Source: Allantophomopsis cytisporea
Taxonomy: Eukaryota > Ascomycota > Leotiomycetes > Phacidiales > Phacidiaceae
NCBI GenBank assembly: GCA_024752435.1
Contig: CP103022.1
Span: 310,001-374,000, forward strand
Direction of reading: 5' to 3'
DNA: 64,000 bases
Part shown: positions 35,948 through 47,596 of the stretch, piece by piece
How positions within the stretch are numbered: position 1 is the stretch's first letter
Layout: the number at the start of each line of letters is the position of its first letter
Translations under genes and position numbers: made by a program
Notes under the pieces: model-generated
What the model was told of the DNA's origin: nothing
Databases searched by the model: none
The model's input: only the letters and a program-made list of their open reading frames with translations

Positions 35948-37687
35948 TTAGACAGCGCTCTTGTCAACCCCATGGTTGATCTGCTCAACATTATCGGCGT
36001 GGACAATCTCAATGCCCTTTTCGGTGAGGCCAAGCTCCTGAGCGAAAGTTCCATGTGGAGTCCAGCGGCTGGATGTGCGTGGAGTAGTCTCCTCGAGCAT
36101 CTTGTCGACCTGCTCGAGGGAGAGACCCTTGGTCTCTGGGACGAGGAAGTATGCGAAGGTGAAGGAAACGCAGCAGAGGGATCCCCACATGAAGAAGACC
36201 TTTGCGCCGAGGTTGGCATCGCCCTTTGCCGTTCCGACGAGGTATGGGGTAATGACACCGATAATCTACAAGGTATTAGCTCGAATTCAATTTCAAGTGT
36301 AGTCATGTGACTGGGAAGGGAGACTTACGCAGTTCCAGAACCAGTTGGAGGCAGTGGAGAGACCGACACCACGGGAACGGATGGTGAGTGGGAAAACCTC
36401 TCCGACGATAACCCAACAGGTTGGACCCCAGGTAGTTGCGAAGAAGAAGATGTTGATGCAGATGAAGGCAATCATGGCGGAAACGGCAGCGTGATTGTGC
36501 TTATCTGTGGCACCAGCGGTGACTCCAATGATACCGACGATGAATTGGGCAACAATCATACCAGCAGCACCAAAAATGAGCAACTTACGGCGACCGAATT
36601 TCTCAATGGTGTAGAAGGAAATTGGGGTGGAGAGCACGTTGACGAGAGTGGTGACAAGCGAGATCAAAAAGGGGTTGGAAATCGTACCGAGCGACTGGAA
36701 GAAGACGGTTCCGAAGTAGAAGATGAAGTTGATACCAGTGAGCTGTTGCATCATCTGTGCGAGGATACCGAGAAGTGTACGGCGAAGATTGGAGGAACCG
36801 TTGCTGAGGCTACCCTTGAAGCAGTTGGTCCAGCCACCAATGTAGGAGGTTTGTGGGATAATGGACATCTCATACTCATGGTTGGCAATGATCTCAGCAA
36901 GCTCATCTTGGATGTATTCGGAATCAATTGGCTGACCACGAACAGAGCACAAAGCGGCGGCGGCCTTATCGAGCTTTCCCTTCTTTACGAAATAACGTGG
37001 AGACTCTGGGAGGAGGAAAAGACCAGTGGCGAGAATGATGGCCCAGAGGAATTGTACGGCAATTGGAATGCGGTAAGAGCCGGTATCAAGACGGTTTTCG
37101 GTGGCATATACAACGCAATTTGCCAACAAGATACCGATGGTGATGCAGAATTGGTAGCCGGAGACGAGAGCTCCACGAACCTTCTTTGGTGCAATTTCCG
37201 ACATATACAGAATGATGATGGCGGAAATGAAACCTACACCAACACCAGCGATGAGACGACCAACAACCATAACAGCAAGGCCAGTGGAAGCAGTCTCGAG
37301 AATGCAACCGACAGAGAAGACGAAACAACCCATGATAATTGTAGGACGACGACCGATGAAGTCGGCAATATCACCAGCAGCAATGGCACCGAAGAAGGTA
37401 CCGGCGGAGAGAATAGAGGTGGTGAGGGACTGATCACGAGCGGAAAGATGGAACGCAGCCTTGTCGGCAGTGTAGGTTGCGCTGCCAACGACTGGGTATG
37501 GGAGACCGGTGTATAGGTGGATGAAGTATGGCATTCCCAAAACTCCTCCCATCCATCCAGTATCGTATCCGAAGAAGATACCACCAAAGGCTGCGAAAGC
37601 ACACATGAGGTATGCCTTGACGGTGACGGGGGCCTCGACACGCGAAGAGTCGGCCGTGCCCGAGATGACAACTGCTCCACCAGGCAT
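35948..37687 (-). CDS. MFS hexose transporter (MstE/RCO-3-like group)
   Basis: Proton-coupled monosaccharide transporter of the plasma membrane. Exons 37687-36329 and 36265-35948, with a 63-nt intron, give 558 aa. The sugar-porter signatures are intact: GYDTGWMGG in helix 1, DFIGRRPT after helix 2, VVGRLIAGVGVGF, PESPRYFVKKGK after helix 6, QQLTGINFIFYFG in helix 7, and the final PETKGLSLEQVD. ANHEYEMS and the FKGSLSNGSSNLRRTLLG segment resemble the MstE/RCO-3 branch of high-affinity glucose transporters. The second exon carries the last helices and the cytoplasmic tail ending HGVDKSAV. It could also serve as a glucose sensor, as RCO-3 does in Neurospora, but sequence cannot decide this. Confidence 0.93.
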
Positions 37688-37861
37688 GATGGGCGAGGAT
37701 TCGAAGATTGAGGTTTAGGAGATTGGTATTAGTTGTACGTTCGGAAGGATCCGGGTGGTCGACAACAATGGAGGGAGAGAAGTCAAGGATAGAGAATGAA
37801 CGCTGTCCAAGATGAAAGGTGTGAGGATGAGGATAGAAATAAAACTGGAGCGAGGGCAGGA

Positions 37862-37868
37862 CTTTATA
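37862..37868 (-). promoter_or_regulatory. TATA-like element of the hexose transporter gene
   Basis: Minus-strand TATAAAG about 175 nt before the ATG at 37687, followed by a CT-rich leader. Confidence 0.45.
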
Positions 37869-40029
37869 TGAACAGGAGGAAGCAGATATATGGTGGTGAT
37901 TATGCCGTGACAGGTCAATGTGAGAAGGAAAGGTGAGCCATACGAAAAGTAAGTATGCCTGCTAGCAGCCTCGAACCTAGTGCATATCAATGTAGTGCCA
38001 GGACGAAGGAGTGCGACATGCAAACGCCTCATTTTCCTTCTTTTTTCTTTTCTTTCTCTACAGTACGTTCCTTCCCCGGTCAAGTCAGCAGTTTGCACCA
38101 GCACCAGAGTCGGTGATTCCAATCTGGTGCATTGTCCGGATTAATTTGTCTGGAGGTACTGTATATCCATCCTGTGACTACCTACAAGCTTGGCACCACA
38201 TGGTGACAGCTGAAAGCAACCATCAGAACCGAGGCCACTGCTAGCCCATACCCAGTTCCTTGTGGGGACCCCATGAGTTCTGGCCGCCGGAATCTGGGGT
38301 AGCTGATTCTTTCTGGAGAAGCTAAGTAAGTAAGTATATTCTACAGCGCTAAAGGTGTGGATAGGTATGGATATAAGCGGTAAGATATGATACGAGATAT
38401 GGTCTGTTAGCCCCAATAATATACCAACGAACACTGCTGAGTGGTGTGTGGGTGATGTAGGCCCACCTCGAGTAAGCCACATAGCTTGTTCCATATGCTG
38501 TACTCATAGGCTGTGTCTCTTAGATTTGTCCCATAGTCCTCATAGGCTCCATAAGCATCATGGCCTCATGGGGCCATCTAGAGATCCACATCTAGTGAGA
38601 GCATCGGCCCGTTTTCGCTGCGGGGTGTTGGAGACCGAGCCGTTCAAACTTGCCATCTTCGAATGCGGCGCTGATGATGGAAGATTTGTCTGAAGACATC
38701 GTATATTCCATACTCACGAGACCTGAATTTGAACGGAAGTGGACGTTGGTTTGTGGAGAGGGTCGTCATAATGACATAGAGACACGTTTTTCAGATGCAC
38801 GGAAATTCCAGCAGATAGTGATGCTTTCGCTCAGAGTTTTCTTTTTCAATCAGTACATACAGCAGGGCTTTGGGGAATGCATTCTTTCTTGTCGGCATAT
38901 GACCCCGGTGGTGTTCTGCTCCTGAAAGAAACAAATTGGGGAATAACGGGGGTAGACAAATTTGCCCTGACATTGTGATACTTAATTCTTCCTAGTAGGG
39001 TCGACTAGTTCATCTGTCCACCAGTCACCATGGAATGTTGAATGTCGGTTGCATGACTACAACAGCAGGAACGGCCGACGCTAGACAATCCAGGAGCAGC
39101 ATCCCAGGAGTTGTCCAGGAGAAGATCCAGAAGAAGACTAAGAGTACCTAGTCAAGGATCGAAGCATAAGATAGAGTTGGGATGGATATTGCGGCCAGGG
39201 CAGCAGGGGACTTCGCAGAGTGTTTCTGCGGGTGTACAGGCAAACGAAGGATGGATAAAAGTATAGAGAATCATCTGCGCCCTTACCCTTTTCTGTGGTC
39301 CATTGATTGATTCAGATCCTTGGGGGCCGGATTAATGGGTAAGCAATGTTATTGGCCGTGTACGGCAAAGCTGCAAGCCAGCTACCCTGTATGCAAGCAC
39401 TTGGTGCAGTATATTTCCGGGTCCGGGGCACAAGCTGGTACAGTCAGTGAACAGAAGGTTTGGACAATCCCCACATAGGCTGACAAGTATACAGTGTTCA
39501 GCAATCTAATCAAACAGCTGACCACTCATAATCTTTAGCTGGAGCTTTGAACAGTAGGTAGCTGGATACAACGCACTCGCTCATCTGTGTTGTGCGTAGC
39601 CGATTCTTTGCTTTCACAATTGATGATGGATGTATGAAGATAATGCCACAACAATGTGAATTCGAGACTGTTTTGTATTGTGTCGCTGTGGTATTGGTTA
39701 GACCATTGCAGGAAAGTTGCCGGCCTTGCCACACACGTACTTGTAGATACGGTAATCTTGTTGTGGCTGGACCAGCGCGCAAACTGACAAGGCTCTACGC
39801 GGTGCTACGTAGACCAGGGAGTTAGAGTGCAGTAAGGAAACATGAAAGGAGTATGTTGATAGCTGCATGTGTCAGCTCTTTGGTCTTTGAGTATGTATCT
39901 AGATGTTGTTAGTGGTTAGAGTTGCAGTATTCAATATGTGGGATGAGGCGCGAAGAGTACGCACGTATATGTATTGAGAGAAAGTCGAATTGAATAAATG
40001 GAGGCACTGCTAGATCAGGATGTTGATAT

Positions 40030-40135
40030 TCATCGATTGATGCTTGTTGATCCGATGTAGAATTGATGTCGATGCTTGTTGTTGTTAATGTTGATGTATA
40101 TGCTTGTTCTTGATTTTGTTACTGTTGATGCTTGA
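40030..40135. repeat. Imperfect GTTGATGCTTG-rich repeat tract
   Basis: TTGATGCTTGTTGAT-like units recur three or four times with interruptions, next to the G-rich tract. Confidence 0.5.
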
Positions 40136-40152
40136 CAGGTGTAGTGTGAGTG

Positions 40153-40280
40153 TGGGTGGGTATTGGGGTCATGGAACTACAGTATGGGGTATTTTCTATG
40201 GGTCTGGGGTGACGGGCGGGTGAAAGTGGGTATGGGGTTATGGGTACGGGGTTATGGGTATGGGGTACGGGGCACGGGGT
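40153..40280 (+). repeat. G-rich tract with quadruplex potential
   Basis: More than a dozen runs of three or four G on the plus strand, many in the pattern GGGTATGGGG or GGGTTATGGGTACGGGG with 2-5 nt spacers. This is enough for several G-quadruplexes. Confidence 0.8.
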
Positions 40281-41890
40281 ACCTGGTCACCCTGCACACA
40301 TGACGAGGATCACCGAATTTACATGTCCATTCTGCTGCAACATTATCACAGTAGTTTATTTCAATTCCAACATTCATCTGATGCATACGTATCAACACAA
40401 ATAACCAAGAGTCTATGGAGGATATCGTTCCTATCCTATCCACCTCCTTTTCAATTCTAATCATTTTTCGAAGATCTGATTATAACCTTCCATAGTATCA
40501 ATACTGTCAACGCTCCTAAGTATGAAAACGAATACCTCTCTCATTCTAACCGTACATCGTATTTAATCAACCAACCAACGTTCATATCAGCCATTATTCA
40601 TGCTGTACCAGCCAGCAACAACCCTTGCTGTCCATCTACGTTTCGAAGAGCCCCCTGAGAAACGCCTTCCAACAAATCTCACCGCAATACGCCCGCGTCC
40701 AACCCTCACACAGTTAAAGGGAAAAAGAAGGGCCTTCACTCCCCATGGGGAGTGATCGAGAAGTGGAAATCCTCATTCAAGCGCCTCACCCCAGATCTTT
40801 GTCGCGTATCCACAGACTATGGGACCGATCTCCGATTGCTTCTACACCGGCTCTTCCATAGTGGATAGTGCACACTGGACTACTCTTTCCCAGTATTCAC
40901 AATCATACTTGCTTGGAACAGTATTCGTGCGCATATCCAAAGGAATCTATGAATAATGAACCATCAAACTTCACATCTCGGCCCTGCATGCTGGTGCGCG
41001 GCGTCTAACTCAAAAGCTCCCTACTTATATCCAGGCTGCGGTAGACACCGCAATTCGGGAATCACCCATACGCGATTCTCGTTCCCAAAGTCCCCATCCG
41101 TTTCCGAATATTTCAGTCATCATTTATCTCTGCATCTCACGCCAAGTAACCATAAATCCTCCCGAGAAATAAAAGGATCGGATAGAAGGTTTGCTAAGTA
41201 CATATGTGAGATGCAAAGACTGCTGCATCCGAGCGCCGATTCTTGTGGTGGGATTTGGAATGAAACTGCACTTTGCGAAACATTCGAGCCAGAGAATACG
41301 GGGAACATAAACGTGACTATGCACCTGATATTGAAATGACCGGGGTCAAGACTCGAGTCTAGAAGTCGGGTGAGTTGAACTGGAAAGGGACGATCTTGTC
41401 AGAAGATGTGTGATAAAGCGGACAGCAAAGCGATGGCATAGACCGAGTGATCGAGACCGAGGGCATGAGTCCGAAAGTCCGTCTCTCGGATCATGATAAT
41501 GTATACAATTTCCATGAAAGCATAAACCCTCAATTGCACGAACAACAAGAAGAGTCTAAAGGAATGTGGAGACTTCCAAAGCCGATCACCCTTCCGACAA
41601 AAAGCATGATTAACACAAAGCCAGCCCTCACACGCGACATCGGTGTATTTCCCTACGAAGCCAGTCAAGAATAGGCGCACGGCATACACACATACCTTCC
41701 ACCATGGCCTCGCACCCCACACTCCACAGTAAACACAAAGTCCCTTCGGTCGTAAACGGAGCATTCCCACAGAAGAACTCGCCTCGGCACATGACCCAAT
41801 CTCAAAGCCCAGCCCACCGCAACTGTCCACCCCACAAACCCGCATCTATAAAGCAAGCTCCATACGCAAAAGAGAAGGAATGCCCTCGAG

Positions 41891-41932
41891 CTGGCGCTGG
41901 TGCTGGTGCTGGTGCTGGTGCTGGTGCTGGTG
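41891..41932. repeat. Hexanucleotide array (CTGGTG)n
   Basis: Seven units with CTG every 6 bp from 41891 to 41927: one CTGGCG, then CTGGTG. Confidence 0.9.
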
Positions 41933-42128
41933 GCGGTGCGTTGGCCGAGGCGCTCATAGAAGAGCCCTGTCAATCGGCGCGCAGACCTGGATGGGGATGG
42001 TGTCCGGCGCGAACGAAGAGATTTGGTTGTGCCCAAGTAGTAAGTATGTATGAGGCTGCTTTCACCGATTCTTTCTCGGCCTTGATCGTCAGAGGCTGAC
42101 TGCGAGGATTTGGAATGCGGCGTGGGAG

Positions 42129-42170
42129 GTCATGTGCTGAATGTCATGTGCTGGATGTCATGTGCTGTGC
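42129..42170. repeat. 14-bp direct repeat, three copies
   Basis: GTCATGTGCTG starts at 42129, 42143 and 42157, an exact 14-bp period with variable spacer bases. Confidence 0.85.
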
Positions 42171-45104
42171 GCATTGGGGCTGAGGATTGCTGGTACAGGG
42201 CTCAGGTAGGACAAGTAGGTGCCGAGGATGTCATGCGTGGTTGTGGGGGACACGTGAGAGAGGAACTTTTCTGGGTTTCATGAAGTAGGCCGCTTGAGGA
42301 TTTTCTTTTCTTGGTGAACTTTGTACGTGGTCGTAGTACAAACATACATTGGACAAAGACAAATCGAGACCGGATTTGGTGGCATTATGGATATTGGAAT
42401 CTGCGATTTTGTGTTGTGCATCTGGTGCTTTTCGCGAATGGATACGAGCCCATCCTTACTACCTACCTGAGTGACTTTGGACTATCGACGTTACGAGTTG
42501 TGCCCGTCTCGGGTGATAGCCGAGGTGGATGTGGTGGGTGAGACGGTCAGGGGATATGTCCGTTTTCAGATGTGTGATCTTGGGAATGCCTGCACGTGCT
42601 CTGGCTGGGATTTGTCGATGACGGGCTTTGTGTGGGGGGAAGGCTACAGGCTATTGCAGCATGAGATACGAGTGCATTCGGAATTGATGATCGGTACGGA
42701 CGCAGGTCTTGTCGGAAATTTAGTTGATCTTATATGCACGGGAATACGTTTGGAGCATTTATATCCTATTTGGGCAGATATGCATGTTTTCTGTACAGCT
42801 TCGTCTTCGGGCTTCTAGAGTGGCAGATACTGTTTCTGAGATGACTCATACAATGCTATCAGGAACATTTGAGTATCGACCATAAGCCTGCATCTTCTCA
42901 TAGTAGCTCATATCTCAGAAATGGTCAACGCACGTCGTCGAATACCTCGTTATCACCATGGTCCACATGTTAGGTCAAAACAACAATACAGATAAACAGA
43001 GCACGTTACATGTTGTTACCCGAATATCTCCAATGGTTTCTCTTGAAGAAGCTCTTCAGGAAGTCGGTTGGCTTTATACTTCGAAGCAGATCGTTTGAGC
43101 ATCAAGATGCCTCGAAGAGCCTCATATTCCGCACAGCTATTTGTCTCTACAACCTCAAGCCGAATATCAACTTCGAATTCTCTAGCTGCTTTCTATTGCA
43201 ATTCCCGTTTCAACCTTCTCAATCTGCATCGATGAAGTAGTAAAAGCTTCACTTGAAATACGAGCAAAGAGAAACTCTGTTCCAAGAGCGTAGATCCGAG
43301 GAAGGAATGGAAAACTCCACGGGGAGATTATCCTGTATGTGTGAAAGGAATTATGCATGTAGAAGAGTAGATCCCTCATCAAAGGTTGCAAGGTTCATGA
43401 TCTGCAGATTCTTACACGCAAATCTAAGCAAGGGTCATATTGAGCATCGAGAACACTGAGTAGCAAACTGGGTAGCACGCTCGACTTGCACGTCGATCTT
43501 CTTCTAGAAGCCGAATATAGTACTACACGATGTCCGACGATGTGGAGTATAGTAGTTCACTAGAACCTGAACTGTTATCAATGCAAGCAGCCACCTATCA
43601 AGCAGAATGCAGAATCTACTAACTGGTGATCATGCAGCCATGTTAACGTCACTTACTACGATGCTGCCTATGAAGCTACCAGCTATATAACACGTGATTG
43701 TGGCATTAAGTTTGTATCTCTCAACTCACCTATCATTAATCAGATCGCGCGTATTGATGAACAATTGATATCTACGCTCAATCTCGAAAGGTTAGCAAAT
43801 AAAATGACGACGAGAGAGTATTTGACGAGGAAAAATAGAATGATAAGGAGAAATACAATGATGCCGGCGGAATTCAGATCAAATCTGTCACTTGCCGGGC
43901 ATCATCTTCAGATCCGCTCATACAGAGCACATCATAGCGAAGTGAATTGTTACAGAGTGTATAGTCGAGGCTGATTCTTACTTATATACTTGATTCATGA
44001 GAGTGATGGCATTACTTGCTGCACCTTAGCCTATCATTCTGTTCTGCAACTTCATTCAACCTGCTTTAGTACCGTCTTCACATTACAGCTACAGACATGA
44101 CAAAGGAAGTAGACACATAGCATGCCTTGGGTAGTTATACAGAGTTACTATCAGATACATCATACTTGCTGAATACAGAGGAACTCAAATTAGGTGAAGG
44201 GCTCGAGATGTTTCCTTTGTTTACACATGAGGGTTTGCTAGCCCTTTCATATTTCACAATGAAACCCTTGAATATATGCTTTTCTCATAGTCTACCATCT
44301 TCGAGTGAAGCTGCTATTCCAAACAGGCTCAGCCTCGTAGGATGGTTGATGGTTGAGGTGCTGGTGGAAGTAGAGGTGCTTCTAACCCGCCACCACCTTT
44401 TTCACAAGGCTATTGTTCAGAGCCTCAAAGTACGTCCAACCTTATAAGACGGTTGAAGGCTGATAGTTGCTGGTTGAAGAAGAGGTGGCGCTCACTTTCA
44501 ATCTTAAGATGCTAGCATACCAGAGTATATGTAAGTGAGTACTATGTATGCACATCGTACACTTCGACCACCAAGTTCATGTGACTACAAGTTGGCAGAC
44601 CATGGAAACTGAACCTTTCAGGACATTGAACATTTTGAAAATCACATTAATCACATTCATGCAATGGGACCAGGTTTTAACGGCTGTCCAGATTAAGTGG
44701 GAACTACCAAGTGACTATCTGATCCGAGTAAGAAAAAAACATCGGAGAAAAACAAAGCAAGCTATGCATAAGGTCAAAGACCGAGCTGAGTGAAAACCAT
44801 GCTAGCAAATCCGAGTGCGAACACATCAGATGATAGGCCAGAGACCAAGCTGAACAGGAGAACACACCAGCGAAAACAGTAAAATAAAAGAATCAAATAG
44901 TTAAAGTCCTACACTAAGGAAAGAAAAACAAGGGTAGAGTGCCCAGAGGCTCAGCTCAAGAAGAGCACGTGAAAGTAATAAGAGAAGTGAAGCTGAACCG
45001 CAACACTCTCGCTCAAAACACCAAACTCCACTGATGCTGGGTATCCTAAGCACAAATCCGTTACACCGTATAGTCGTTATCGTAACCCCATGAAGTACAG
45101 AAGC

Positions 45105-46634
45105 CTAGTAGTAGCTATCGTCACCGTTGTTGCGCTCGTTATAACGACGGTTCTCAAGCTCATCCAAGGCATCCTCCAAGAGCTGACTGTACTCGGATTC
45201 GTGAGTGTCAGCTTCAGGGTGCTCATCATCAACCCAATCCGCGTACATTCGGTCCCATCGGCGCTGCGATTCAGGTGAGAGAGCAGGCTCCTCAGAAGTG
45301 CCATGGATATCGGATCCCAAGTCCACTCCATACAGAGCTTGAACGTTCTCACGGTGGGCGTTGAGAGCATCAAGAGTCTCATCGGCGTATGATTCAGCGG
45401 TTGGTGGCTCTTGGTTGGTAGATGGCTCTTGAAGGGCAGGTGTCTGCTGCTGAGCGCTTGGAGAGATGGTGCGTGATGGAGTCTCATTGGGGAAAGAACC
45501 AAGAGGAGAGTTGTCGCGAACTGTGTTGGCACTGGAGCTCACGTAGGGACCACGGGAAGCAGATTGCTGTGAACTTGGACGGGCGACTGGGCCGAGAGAG
45601 TCAAATCTGTCTGATGGGTTGTAGCCAACAGAAGCGTATGGGTGGACAAGTGGTTGACGAGCAGAAGAGGTCGAAACAGTTGGACCAGAGCCATATTGGG
45701 AGCGCGTACCCATACGAGTATTGTCAGAGATTGTGCGAGCTGAGGTAGAATCTGCAGCTGCAGCAGAAAGACGTTCGGACATCGCGACTTCCTCGGCGAT
45801 GGTTCGAATTGGAGAAGGATCTCGACCAGAACGAGGCTGGGTCATTATGAGACCGCCAAACATGGTGCGAACTGGAGAATCAGACGAAGTTCGACTTGGA
45901 GCTTGACCACCACGACCACGACGAGCCTCGCGGGAGCGCTTGTTAAGGAAACGAGTTGCCTGACGAGAGCGAGTGTTTGAAGCATGAGCGGGATCTGGGT
46001 GGCTATTGACACGCGAACAAGCTGGCTGAGAACCACCAGACTTCTTGCCTTGAGCAGTGCTGCCGGTAGCTTGACGTGCGGCAGCACGCTCGGCAGCGTT
46101 GTTAACGCCGTACTCGTTCCACTCTGGGCCGTAGCCAGCAGCTGAGAGACCGTAGACGTTCCAAGCAGGTGGAAGACCACGAGCCTGGTTGGAGTGGACG
46201 TCGTAGTCGAAATTCTCGTCATCCGACACCTCTGCACGGTTCGCCAACTGCTGAGCAGTTGGAGCTGCCCACTTCTTTGGTGCCGACTTTGGTGCCATCG
46301 TGTCCGTGTTGTTGTTGTTGTTGCTTCTGCTGCTTCTCGTGATGTGAGAAGACTGGTTGTTGTTTGTTTTGAGGGAGTTGTCTCTCCCATGCGATGCGAC
46401 TGGTGCCGCCGCCATTCCCACCCCCGCACCCGCCGCCATCTCCGCCGCATATGTACCTCTGCAGAAGTTTGGAGGCATTTGAGCCCCCTCCTGGTATTGT
46501 GGAGGAACGGGCTCCCCCCGATCCTCGAATCGCTTGGCAATGTTTCTCCTGGTTGCCGGCCAGGTACGCTGGCGGCGGCGTTCAACCGCCGCCGCCGACA
46601 TATCCATAGCCTTTCGCTCCTTCTTTGGAGGCAT
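45105..46634 (-). CDS. Disordered protein of unknown function, 509 aa
   Basis: The single-exon frame starts at MPPKKERKAMDMS; the TTG-initiated frame three codons earlier is not used. I recognise no domain. The protein is rich in Ser, Arg, Ala, Gln and Asn, with an Asn run (about residues 107-111) and no membrane segment. Two parts look more constrained. One is GLPPAWNVYGLSAAGYGPEW followed by NEYGVNNAAERAAARQATG. The other is the acidic C-terminus with WDRMYADWVDDEHPEAD and YSQLLEDALDELENRRY. Repeated SPxRTI/SPVRTM motifs (DSPVRTMFG, PSPIRTIAE, ARTISD, SRTISP) suggest phosphorylated docking sites. A single long frame without stops over 1.5 kb supports a real gene. Confidence 0.75.
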   Translation of the reverse strand: MPPKKERKAMDMSAAAVERRRQRTWPATRRNIAKRFEDRGEPVPPQYQEGAQMPPNFCRGTYAAEMAAGAGVGMAAAPVASHGRDNSLKTNNNQSSHITRSSRSNNNNNTDTMAPKSAPKKWAAPTAQQLANRAEVSDDENFDYDVHSNQARGLPPAWNVYGLSAAGYGPEWNEYGVNNAAERAAARQATGSTAQGKKSGGSQPACSRVNSHPDPAHASNTRSRQATRFLNKRSREARRGRGGQAPSRTSSDSPVRTMFGGLIMTQPRSGRDPSPIRTIAEEVAMSERLSAAAADSTSARTISDNTRMGTRSQYGSGPTVSTSSARQPLVHPYASVGYNPSDRFDSLGPVARPSSQQSASRGPYVSSSANTVRDNSPLGSFPNETPSRTISPSAQQQTPALQEPSTNQEPPTAESYADETLDALNAHRENVQALYGVDLGSDIHGTSEEPALSPESQRRWDRMYADWVDDEHPEADTHESEYSQLLEDALDELENRRYNERNNGDDSYY

Positions 46635-46643
46635 ATTGATCAA

Positions 46644-47596
46644 CTATGTAAATTCAGTTAGAAATAGAGCCCTGACACGTAATAAAACAAGCGTCAAGCT
46701 GAGTAAGGCAGAAACCTCAGATGAGAGCATTCACCAGGAGGTAGCTTGGTTGTCCAGAGTAGTCCAATCTTGCCAAAGAGACCTCATAGGGCAGAACAGC
46801 AGGATGCAGCTTCGAATGAAACACGTACAAGTCCTTTGGTATTCTTGAAGAGTAGCGAACTGGAAGACTGTAGATTGTGTTTACAGCTTAAATGACCGGT
46901 AGCTGAAAGACACGTGAATCAAGCGATTGCTGTAGTGGCAACGGGGGAGGCTTCGATGACTCTGAAAAGGTGAGATGTTGTCAATCAAACGTGTCCGGTA
47001 GAGAAAGACTAAGTTCAGCTTGTTCGTCTTGTGATGTGATGAAGTACTCTGAAGAATTGAGAATGTCCTTGACTGGATGGATGTGATTTGTTGTAGGCGT
47101 GTCTGTGACGGAAGGCCGAATTCAAACAAAGTGGTGTTTTCAAGGGGAAGAGGATTGAAAAGATAAGAGAAAGTGTTCACGCAAGTCTCAAATGGACTCG
47201 TTTGGTTTGGTGGAAGGTAATCAGAATCCAAACAAACGTTGTAAACCGGATAGTAACAAAGAAGAAGAAGGCCGAGGTCCGAATATGACACGGTTTGTGG
47301 GTCAGGAAATCTTTGGAAATTGGTTGCTGTGTGTGCAAGATGTGAAAAAGTCTGCGAATGTAGAGTCCAGTAGCTGATGTAGGGAGAAGAAGAGAAGGAA
47401 GCAGGTTAGGCCGTGCTTCGTTGATATGCTTCCCAGGTTTGGTCCAACAGTCGAAACCGCTTGACAACACAACGAGCTCTCCATAGCGACACACCAACAC
47501 AAAACCACAGAAAACTCTCATCTTGCTCAAATCTTCCAAGGTATCTCTATACCCAGATATATCCGAATTCGTAAGCTCCTTTATCATTCATCCCGT
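46644..47596. other. Intergenic, no gene recognised
   Basis: About 950 bp between the disordered-protein gene and the 3' end of the methyltransferase gene, both on minus. No supported gene; probably promoter and long leader of the 46634 gene. Confidence 0.5.

Larger units (their letters stand above)
37869..45104. other. Long gene-poor region, no gene recognised
   Basis: About 7.2 kb. No frame has convincing coding character. It holds a GTTGATGCTTG-rich tract (about 40030-40135), a G-rich tract (40153-40280), a (CTGGTG)n array (41891-41932) and a 14-bp triplicated repeat (42129-42170). No transposon proteins were recognised. AT-rich flanks around 42900-44900. Confidence 0.5.

Noticed and set aside
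36491..37516. 341-codon plus-strand frame antisense to the hexose transporter
   Set aside because: It mirrors codon bias of the real minus-strand gene, and its composition (Asn/Thr/Glu/Gly-rich) lacks any domain.
40153..40280. Telomere-like G-rich sequence
   Set aside because: Units are GGGTATGGGG/GGGTTA variants, not regular TTAGGG, and genes continue on both sides, so it is not a chromosome end.
41704..42099. 131-codon ATG frame with good start context and an Ala-Gly run
   Set aside because: The Ala-Gly run is the (CTGGTG)n array and the flanks show no coding signature; not strong enough to call.
45845..46585. 246-codon minus frame overlapping the disordered-protein gene
   Set aside because: Out-of-frame shadow of the longer 509-aa frame.
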